Shown here piece by piece: positions 1 to 6,274 of a stretch of DNA of 13,278 nucleotides; the first letter of the stretch is position 1; the number at the start of each line of letters is the position of its first letter. The notes below the pieces were generated by a model, which saw nothing but the letters and a program-made list of their open reading frames with translations, ran no database searches and had not been told where the DNA came from. The stretch covers positions 1 through 13,278 of the forward strand of contig CAYTWT010000299.1 of NCBI GenBank assembly GCA_964442185.1, written 5' to 3'. This DNA is from CADEEV01 sp964442185 (GTDB lineage: Bacteria > Acidobacteriota > Vicinamibacteria > Fen-336). A program made the position numbers and the translations under genes.

Positions 1-85
1 CTTCGCCGCGCGGCCCGACGCCGAGCGCGTCCAGGTCAAGCTCCGCGACGAAGAAAAATTCAAGCCGTTCATCGTACGGAACTAG
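1..85 (+). CDS. 3' end of an unidentified protein-coding gene (partial)
   Basis: An open frame enters from the left edge (first full codon at base 2) and stops at TAG 83-85, giving 27 residues that end in KFKPFIVRN. The tail is charged, rich in Lys, Arg, Asp and Glu, with no membrane segment or motif I can place in a family. It uses GC-rich third positions like its neighbours and lies upstream of lipA in the same direction, 147 bases away, so it may or may not share a transcript with it. That it is a real gene end is inferred from the open frame, codon use and orientation; the function is unknown. Confidence 0.5.
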   Translation, partial: FAARPDAERVQVKLRDEEKFKPFIVRN

Positions 86-111
86 GTGAACGACGGACTC
101 CGGACATCGAG

Positions 112-140
112 CGGGGGGACACTGCAATCGTGTCCCCCCG
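112..140. repeat. Perfect 11-bp inverted repeat with 7-base loop (REP-like or terminator hairpin)
   Basis: Bases 112-122 (C, six Gs, then ACAC) pair perfectly with 130-140 (GTGT, six Cs, G) around the loop TGCAATC. The hairpin starts 26 bases after the stop of the upstream gene, where a transcription terminator would sit, but no T-run follows, so an intrinsic terminator of the usual kind is not supported. The G-run/GACAC shape resembles the short palindromes (REP-type) scattered between genes in many GC-rich proteobacteria. The octamer TCCCCCCG occurs at 133-140 and again at 142-149. A 9-base copy of one arm end, TGTCCCCCC, occurs at 10521-10529. Confidence 0.6.
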
Positions 141-157
141 ATCCCCCCGCTCGCTTC

Positions 158-174
158 GCGGGAGTGAATCCCGC
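158..174. repeat. Second small hairpin in the gap before lipA
   Basis: GCGGGA at 158-163 pairs with TCCCGC at 169-174 around the loop GTGAA. The stem is flanked by near-copies of CGCTTCGC, so the stretch from about 149 to 185 is internally repetitive. It follows directly on the larger inverted repeat. I see no promoter of recognisable sigma-70 type in this gap. It may be part of the same intergenic repeat unit or a structured leader for lipA; the sequence alone does not decide. Confidence 0.35.
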
Positions 175-232
175 TTCGCTCGCCCCCCGTGGCTTCCTCT
201 CGCACCGTAGCCTCGCGAGCGAGTCATAGCCA

Positions 233-1126
233 GTGGCTGCGACAGCGCGGCCGGCGCGATTACCGGAGTGGGCGCGGAAGGGCAGCCCGCTGGCGCCGGG
301 AGCCCGCGCCCTGCGGGTCCTGCTGCGAGAACAGAAGCTCACGACGGTGTGCGAGGAGGCGCGCTGCCCGAACCTGGGCGAGTGCTTTTCGCGCGGGACC
401 GCGACCTTCATGTTGCTCGGCGAGCTTTGCACGCGGCGCTGCGGATACTGCTCGGTGGCGACGGCGAAGCCGCTGCCGCCCGATCCCGACGAACCGGCGC
501 GCGTGGCGGAAGCGGCGGCTCGCCTCGGCCTGCGCTACGTCGTATTGACTGCGGTGGCTCGCGACGATCTGCGCGACGGAGGGGCCGCGCAGTTCGCGAC
601 CACGATCGAGGCGCTCCGCGCTCGGCTCCCGGGAGCGCAGATCGAAGTGCTGACGCCTGACTTCAAGGGCGACCGCGAGGCGCTGGCACGGGTGCTGGCC
701 GCGCGCCCCGACGTCTTCAACCACAACGTCGAGACGGTGCCACGGCTGTTCCCACGCGTGCGCGCTCAAGGCGACTATCGCCTGAGCCTCGAGCTGCTCG
801 CAGCCGTCAAGCGGCTGGTGCCCGACCAGACGACCAAGAGCGGGCTGATGCTGGGCTTGGGCGAAACCGACGCGGAGATCGAGGGCGTGCTCGCGCAGCT
901 GCGACACGCACGAGTCGACATCGTGACGCTCGGCCAGTACCTGAGGCCGACCCGCGAGCACCTCCCGGTCGACCGCTACCTGACGCCGACCGGCTTCGAG
1001 AGCCTGGGTGCGCAGGCCCGCGCGCTTGGCTTTCCGACCGTCTACTCTGGCGTGTTCGTGCGTTCCTCGTACAACGCGGCCGAGGTCGCGGGGCGGCACC
1101 GCGAGGCAGCGGCTTCCGGCACTTGA
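233..1126 (+). CDS. lipA: Lipoyl synthase (radical SAM)
   Basis: LipA inserts two sulfur atoms into the octanoyl chain carried on lipoyl domains of pyruvate and 2-oxoglutarate dehydrogenases and the glycine cleavage system; it is cytoplasmic. The 297-residue product has the auxiliary-cluster cysteines C40, C45 and C51 (motif CEEARCPNLGEC), the radical-SAM CxxxCxxC at C66, C70 and C73 (CTRRCGYC), NHNVETVPRL near 163, and the C-terminal RSSYNA near 277-282, whose Ser ligates the auxiliary cluster in characterised LipA. Length is normal for the family. The start is GTG at 233: an in-frame TAG at 227-229 forbids anything longer, and PEWARKGSP near residue 11 fits the usual N-terminal region. The ribosome site is weak. 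The stop overlaps the lnt start by 4 bases (TTGA). No lipB is seen in the window. Confidence 0.97.
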   Translation: MAATARPARLPEWARKGSPLAPGARALRVLLREQKLTTVCEEARCPNLGECFSRGTATFMLLGELCTRRCGYCSVATAKPLPPDPDEPARVAEAAARLGLRYVVLTAVARDDLRDGGAAQFATTIEALRARLPGAQIEVLTPDFKGDREALARVLAARPDVFNHNVETVPRLFPRVRAQGDYRLSLELLAAVKRLVPDQTTKSGLMLGLGETDAEIEGVLAQLRHARVDIVTLGQYLRPTREHLPVDRYLTPTGFESLGAQARALGFPTVYSGVFVRSSYNAAEVAGRHREAAASGT

Positions 1127-2643
1127 GACGCCCGGGCCGTGACGCCCTCGCCGCTCTTTCCGGCGTGCTGCTGGCGCTGTCGTTCCCGAAGTTCGGGAGC
1201 GGGGCTGTGGCCTGGGTCGCGCTTGCGCCGCTGCTGATCGCTCTCCAGGGGACGAGCGGCCTCCAGGCTGTTCGCCTGGGCTACGTGACGGGCGCCGTCT
1301 CGGCTCTCGGCCTGCTCTACTGGACTTCGTACGTCGTGATCCAGTTCGGCGGCCTCAGCCTGCCGGTCGGTATCGCCGTGATGGTGCTGCTCTGCCTCGC
1401 CTTCGCGGTTTTTCCCGCGCTGTTCGGCTGGATCGTGTCGCGCTGGGTGGCCGCCGTCGGCGCCGTAGGCCTGCTGCTGGCCCCCTTCGCCTGGGTGGCG
1501 ACCGAGATCCTGCGGGCCACCACCTTCTTCTCCTTCCCCTGGTGTCTGCTCGGCTATAGTCAGGCCGACAACCTGCCGATCGTTCAGATCGCCCGTTTTG
1601 GCGCGGTCTACGCGGTCTCGTTCCTCGTGGTCCTGGCGTCGTCCGTGCTGGCCTACCTCGCCGTGGAGCAAGACGCCGTGCGCCGTCGCCGGGCGGGGCT
1701 GGGTCTGGTGCTGGTCCTAGCCGTGGTCGCGACAGACGGCTTGTGGCGCAGCCGCATGGCACTTCCCGAGACCGGCCGGATCCGCGTCGGCCTGGTTCAG
1801 GCGAGCATCCCGCAAGAAGAGAAGTGGGACGAAGCGCTGGCTCTCGCCAACCTGAAGCAGCACAGCGACCTCACGGAACGAGCCGCAGCCGAGGGGGCGC
1901 GCCTGATCGTGTGGCCCGAGTCCGCCGTTCCCTTCTACTACGACGACACGCCCGGGATCGCGGAGGCGCTGAACGGCCTCGCGGGCCGGCTCCGCGTGGC
2001 GTTGCTCTTCGGCAACGACGATCGCGAGCCGGGAGCGAGTGGGCGCAGCTTCGTGGGTGCCAAGTTGATCAGTCCGGCCGGAGCGATGCTGCTTCGGTAT
2101 CACAAGATCCAGCTGGTGCCGTTTGGCGAGTACGTGCCGCTGCGGCCGCTACTCACCCTCGGCGGGCGCCTGGCCGCCAAGCTCGTCCAGCAGGTCGCTG
2201 ATTTCTCGCCCGGAGAGAGTTATCCGGTTGGCGAGATCGCAGGACATCGGCTTTCCACGACGATCTGCTACGAAGCGATCTTCGCCGACCTCGGTCGCCA
2301 GTTCGCCGCGCGCGGCTCGGAGCTGTTGGTGAACATCACCAACGACGGCTGGTACGGACGCACCTCCGCTCCCTACCAGCACTTTGCCATGGCCCGGCTG
2401 CGCGCCATCGAGAACGGCCGTTACCTGGTGCGGGCGGCGAACACGGGCGTCAGCGCGGTCGTGGATCCCTTCGGCCGGGTCGTGGCACGCACCGAGCTGT
2501 TCGAGCGAAGCGTGCTCGTGCGCGACGTGCCCTTCATCTCGGAGCTGACCTTCTACACCCGCCACGGCGACGTCCTGGGGTGGGCCTGCCTCGGCGCGGC
2601 GATCGCGTTCAGCGCCGCCACGCTGCGTCCGCGCCGGGGCTGA
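1123..2643 (+). CDS. lnt: Apolipoprotein N-acyltransferase
   Basis: Lnt is an inner-membrane enzyme that adds the third acyl chain to the N-terminal cysteine of lipoproteins, using phospholipid as donor, the last step before Lol sorting to the outer membrane. The 506-residue product has an N-terminal block of hydrophobic segments (about residues 8-205, including LSGVLLALSFPKFG), a periplasmic nitrilase-type domain (about 219-470) and a final hydrophobic segment near 483-500. The nitrilase triad is visible: E266 in VWPES, K328 in YHKIQLVPFGEY and C382 in TTICYE, with NITNDGWYG near 404. The start is TTG at 1123, overlapping the lipA stop, so translation is probably coupled; the nearest SD-like GAGG (1103-1106) is too far upstream to be convincing. 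The N-terminal sequence fits the family's usual beginning. Length is typical. Confidence 0.96.
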   Translation: MRRPGRDALAALSGVLLALSFPKFGSGAVAWVALAPLLIALQGTSGLQAVRLGYVTGAVSALGLLYWTSYVVIQFGGLSLPVGIAVMVLLCLAFAVFPALFGWIVSRWVAAVGAVGLLLAPFAWVATEILRATTFFSFPWCLLGYSQADNLPIVQIARFGAVYAVSFLVVLASSVLAYLAVEQDAVRRRRAGLGLVLVLAVVATDGLWRSRMALPETGRIRVGLVQASIPQEEKWDEALALANLKQHSDLTERAAAEGARLIVWPESAVPFYYDDTPGIAEALNGLAGRLRVALLFGNDDREPGASGRSFVGAKLISPAGAMLLRYHKIQLVPFGEYVPLRPLLTLGGRLAAKLVQQVADFSPGESYPVGEIAGHRLSTTICYEAIFADLGRQFAARGSELLVNITNDGWYGRTSAPYQHFAMARLRAIENGRYLVRAANTGVSAVVDPFGRVVARTELFERSVLVRDVPFISELTFYTRHGDVLGWACLGAAIAFSAATLRPRRG

Positions 2644-2658
2644 TAGAATCCCTTTCTC

Positions 2659-2664
2659 AGGAGG
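2659..2664 (+). promoter_or_regulatory. Strong ribosome-binding site for prfB
   Basis: AGGAGG at 2659-2664 lies 7 bases before TTG 2672. It decides the prfB start: the long open frame that begins further upstream, inside lnt, has no such site and encodes no RF2-like N-terminus. Confidence 0.85.
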
Positions 2665-2671
2665 AGACGAC

Positions 2672-3797
2672 TTGGCGGATCCGCTCAGGCAGCGTTTCGA
2701 GGATCTGGTCGCGAGGGCCGCGGACGTGCGCGGCTATCTTTGAGCAAAGCAAGCTCGCAGCCGAGCTCGCCAGGCTCGAGGAACAGATGGGGAGCGCCGA
2801 GTTCTGGAAGGACCAGCCCACGGCGCAGAAGGTGCTGCAGCGGCGCAAGCGGCTCGAGGCGGACTTGGCGCTGCTGAGAGGACTCAGGACCCAGGAGGAC
2901 GACGCCCGGGTGTTGATCGAATGGGCCGAGTCGGGCGAGGACGTCGAGAAGGATCTCGGGCCCGCCCTGGACGCGCTCCAGAAGACGGTCGAGGGCGCCG
3001 AGTTCCAGAAGATGCTGGGTGGCGAGCACGACCGCGCCAACGCCATCCTTTCGATCAACAGCGGTGCGGGTGGCACCGACAGCCAGGACTGGGCCGAGAT
3101 GCTGCTGCGCATGTACCTGCGCTGGTGCGACCGCCGCGGCTTCAAGCGCGACATCACTGAGATTCAGGCTGGCGAAGAGGCGGGCATCAAGAGCGCGACC
3201 GTGATGATCCAGGGCGAGTACGCCTACGGGTACCTGCTGGCCGAGGCCGGTGTCCACCGCCTGGTGCGGATCAGCCCGTTCGACGGGAACGCGCGCCGCC
3301 AGACGTCATTTGCCTCCGTTTTCGCGTGGCCGGAGATCGACGAGAACATCGAGATCGAGATTCAGGACAAGGACTTGCGCATCGACACCTACCGCTCGAG
3401 CGGCGCCGGGGGCCAGCACGTGAACGTCACCGACTCGGCCGTGCGCATCACGCACCTGCCAAGTGGGCTCGTGGTTTCGTGCCAAAACGAGCGCAGCCAG
3501 ATCCGCAACCGCGAGGTCGCGATGAAGGTGCTGAAGGCGCGCCTCTACGACCTCGAACTCCAGAAGCAGCAGGTCAAGCTCGACGCTGTCGAATCGGCCA
3601 AGAAGGAGATCGCGTTCGGGAGCCAGATCCGTTCCTACGTCCTCCACCCGTACCGGATGGTCAAGGACCATCGGACCAAGTACCAGGTGGGCGACGTGGA
3701 CCGCGTCCTCGACGGCGACATCGACTGCTTCATCAACACGACGCTCGTGGCACGCGCCAAGGGCACGCTCTCTCAGCCCGCCGCGGACGAAGAGTAA
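2672..3797 (+). CDS. prfB: Peptide chain release factor 2, made by programmed +1 frameshift
   Basis: RF2 recognises UGA and UAA in the ribosomal A site and triggers release of the finished protein. The true start is TTG 2672 behind AGGAGG. The first frame encodes 23 residues ending in DVRGYL and meets UGA at 2741-2743; after a +1 slip at CTT the frame resumes with GAG at 2742 and runs to the stop at 3795-3797, giving 374 residues, close to the 365 of E. coli RF2. After the slip come an N-terminal helical region (about 24-110), the codon-recognition tripeptide SPF at 201-203 (RISPFDGNARRQTSF), which is diagnostic of RF2 rather than RF1, and the catalytic GGQ at 246-248 (SSGAGGQHVN). It lies 28 bases after lnt and is probably cotranscribed. 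Production is expected to be autoregulated: low RF2 lets the ribosome pause at UGA and shift. Confidence 0.96.
2726..2744 (+). promoter_or_regulatory. Programmed +1 ribosomal frameshift site of prfB
   Basis: The slippery codon CTT (2738-2740) is followed by in-frame TGA (2741-2743), preceded by codons for Arg-Gly-Tyr, exactly the RGYL-stop arrangement of bacterial prfB. Peptidyl-tRNA-Leu can slip from CUU to UUU, and decoding resumes at GAG 2742. In E. coli an AGGGGG element three bases upstream of CTT stimulates the slip. Here the corresponding bases read GTGCGCGGC, with no AGG core. The base after TGA is G rather than the common C. Confidence 0.93.
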
Positions 3798-3817
3798 CTA
3801 GCGCGTCGGCGGCTCGC

Positions 3818-6274
3818 TCAGGAACGGCGGTCCAGGAGCTCGCGGATCCGGGCGGTGAGCGCCGAGGGCGAGAACGGCTTTGCCAAGAGCGGCGCGTCGG
3901 CGGCGGGCTTCCCGCTCTCGATTGCCGGATAGTCGCCGTGCCCGGACATGTAGAGCACTCGTAGCTCGGGGCGCACGGCGCGGATCCGCTCGGCCGCCTC
4001 CGGGCCGGTCAGGCCGGGCATCACCACGTCGCTCAAGAACGCGTGGATGGGGCCGGTGTGGCCCACGGCCACCTGCACCGCCTGCTCGCCGCCCTCGGCC
4101 TCGAGCACGCGGTAGCCGGCCGCTTCGAGGATCTCGCGTGCCAGGGAGCGCACCATCGCCTCGTCCTCGGCGATGAGCACCGTCTCGGTGCCGCGCATCG
4201 GCGCCGGCGCCTTGGTGGGCGCCGGGGCCGAGGGACTCTCGGTCCGCGGGAGGTAGACCTGGAAAGTCGAGCCGCGCCCCGGTTCGCTGTCCACGTTCAG
4301 GTGCCCGCCGCTCTGCTTCACGATGCCGTAGACGCTGGCCAGGCCGAGGCCCGTGCCCTTGCCGCGCTCCTTGGTCGTGAAGAAGGGTTCGAAGATGTGG
4401 CTGCGTGTCTCGATGTCCATGCCGACGCCGCTATCGGCCACTTCGAGCAGCACGTGGGGCCCAGCACTCGCCTCGATGTGCGCATGTACGTAGTCCGCGC
4501 CCAAGACCACGTCGCGCGTGGCGACCCGCAGCTGGCCCCCGCGGGGCATCGCATCGCGGGAGTTCAGCACCAGGTTGATGAGCACCTGCTCGAGCTGGCC
4601 CGGGTCGGCGACCACGCGACCGAGGCAGCCGAGTGACAGCGCCATCTCGACGCGTTCGCCGACCAGCCGGCGCAGCATGGTCTCGAGTTCGCGGAGCATC
4701 AGATTCAGGTCCACGACCTCGGAGATCAGGACCTGCTTGCGGCTGAACGCCAGCAACTGCCGGGTCAGGGCCGAGGCGCGCTCGCCGGCGTGCTGGATCT
4801 CCTCCGAGTGGCGACGCAGCGGATCGCCCTCAGGCAGGCGTGCCAGCAGCAGGTCGCCGTAGCCGAGGATGGCCGTGAGCAGGTTGTTGAAATCGTGCGC
4901 GAGGCCACCCGCAAGACGCCCCGCCGTCTCCATCTTCTGGACCTGGCGCAGCTGGTCCTCGAGCATGCGGCGCTCGGTGATGTCGACCGCGAAGACGATC
5001 ACGCCGATCAGGCTGCCGTTCTCGTCGCGGTAGGGGATCCGGTCAGTCTGCATGATGCGGTGTTCGCCCGAGCGCGTGCGGAGCGTCTCCACGACCCCCA
5101 GCTTCGGCTGTCCCGAGAGGATCACGTCGAGATCGTCCTCGTAGAACTGCGCCGCCCCGTCGGGGTAGAGTTCGTACGTGGAGCGGCCCTCCACGTCCTC
5201 GGGCTGGAGAGCCAGGGTGGCCGCCGCGGCGCGGTTCGCGCGCAGGATCCGGTTGTACTTGTCCTTGTACCAGATCATCGCGTTCACGGAGTCGAGGATC
5301 ACCTTCTGCTCGGCCTCTCGCGCGCGCACGGCCTGCTCCGCGCGCTTTCTGGCGGTCACGTCCTGGCAGGCGCCGAACAGACACGCTTGCCCGTCCATCT
5401 CGAGAAGCCCAAGGGAGAGCAGCGTGTCGCGCCGTTCCCCAGCCTTCGTCGTGACCGCCGTCTCCAAGTCGCGCAGCGAGCCGTGTTCTTTCAGGAGTGC
5501 GATGGCCTGGGAGCGATCGTCGGCGTCGCCCCAGAATGCGATGTCCACCGAGGTGCGGCCTACGACGTCCTCGCGGGGGTAGCCGACCAGGCGCAGGAAG
5601 GCATCGTTGACGTAAAGATAGCGGCCGTCGGCCAGGTTGCTGATGCTGAGCGCCGCCGGGCTCGCGTCAAAGGCCCGCGCAAAGCGCTCCTCGGTCGCGA
5701 GTAGCGCTTGCTCCGCCCGGCGTCTTTGCGTGGCCCGTTCCTCGAGCTCCAGGATCGTGTGCTGCAAGCGCGCCGTGAGCCGCGCGTTCTGGATCGCGAT
5801 CGTGGCCGGCGCCGCCAGGGCCTCGGCCAGCGCGCGATGCTCGGGGGTGAAGAAGCCCGGTTCCGTCTTGTCGACGGAATAGAGCCCGACGACCGTGCCT
5901 CCGTGGACCAGCGGAATGCCCATCCAGTTGCGGATGTGGCGCACCACGCTGTGGTCCCAATCGGGCTCATCCCGAACATCGGCGAGGATCGCGCCCTCAC
6001 GCTCCTCCAGGATGCGGCGAAGATGCGCGTGGGTCGCCGGGTCGAAGCTGAGCTCCCGCGCGACCGCGGCGACCCCGTAACGCTCGTAGCCGCGCGTGGC
6101 GCGCACCAGCAGGCCCCCATCCTCGAGCAGCATCACGCTGGCGCTGTCGTATGGGACGAGCCGCTGGAGATAGTCGAGCAGCGTCTCGAGCACGGCGGGC
6201 AGGTCGAGCGTCTGGACCAGTGCCAGGTTCGCCGCGCGGAGCGTGTCCGAAAGGTCCGGCGCGAGGCGGGCCAT
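3818..6274 (-). CDS. Soluble hybrid histidine kinase (GAF-PAS-PAS-HisKA-HATPase-REC)
   Basis: An 818-residue sensor kinase with a built-in receiver and no transmembrane segment, so it should sense in the cytoplasm. Order: GAF domain (about 20-165), coiled coil (165-195), PAS (about 196-310), PAS (about 320-437), dimerisation/phosphoacceptor domain with H460 in LAHDFNN, HATPase (N571 in NLVLNSRDAMP, DSGVGM at 614-619, FEPFFTT at 628-634, GKGTGLGL near 638-645), a Pro/Ala linker (679-694) and a receiver (about 697-815) with acidic pair E703-D704, acceptor D749, S777 and K799. The HDFNN box and kinase core are those of the NtrB/PAS-type HPK4 group. Its ATG shares one base with the stop of the upstream PBP gene (TGATG), so translation is likely coupled. 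No DNA-binding partner is in the window. It converges on prfB. Ligand and output are unknown. Confidence 0.92.
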   Translation of the reverse strand: MARLAPDLSDTLRAANLALVQTLDLPAVLETLLDYLQRLVPYDSASVMLLEDGGLLVRATRGYERYGVAAVARELSFDPATHAHLRRILEEREGAILADVRDEPDWDHSVVRHIRNWMGIPLVHGGTVVGLYSVDKTEPGFFTPEHRALAEALAAPATIAIQNARLTARLQHTILELEERATQRRRAEQALLATEERFARAFDASPAALSISNLADGRYLYVNDAFLRLVGYPREDVVGRTSVDIAFWGDADDRSQAIALLKEHGSLRDLETAVTTKAGERRDTLLSLGLLEMDGQACLFGACQDVTARKRAEQAVRAREAEQKVILDSVNAMIWYKDKYNRILRANRAAAATLALQPEDVEGRSTYELYPDGAAQFYEDDLDVILSGQPKLGVVETLRTRSGEHRIMQTDRIPYRDENGSLIGVIVFAVDITERRMLEDQLRQVQKMETAGRLAGGLAHDFNNLLTAILGYGDLLLARLPEGDPLRRHSEEIQHAGERASALTRQLLAFSRKQVLISEVVDLNLMLRELETMLRRLVGERVEMALSLGCLGRVVADPGQLEQVLINLVLNSRDAMPRGGQLRVATRDVVLGADYVHAHIEASAGPHVLLEVADSGVGMDIETRSHIFEPFFTTKERGKGTGLGLASVYGIVKQSGGHLNVDSEPGRGSTFQVYLPRTESPSAPAPTKAPAPMRGTETVLIAEDEAMVRSLAREILEAAGYRVLEAEGGEQAVQVAVGHTGPIHAFLSDVVMPGLTGPEAAERIRAVRPELRVLYMSGHGDYPAIESGKPAADAPLLAKPFSPSALTARIRELLDRRS

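Noticed and set aside
86..229. Small 47-codon frame between the upstream gene and lipA, starting GTG right after the TAG
   Set aside because: It runs through the inverted repeats, has no ribosome site and no recognisable sequence; likely chance in GC-rich DNA.
2580..2671. Upstream start of the prfB body frame inside lnt
   Set aside because: The 54 codons before the slip site in this frame overlap lnt and have no RF2-like sequence; the TTG at 2672 with AGGAGG gives the family N-terminus through the frameshift.
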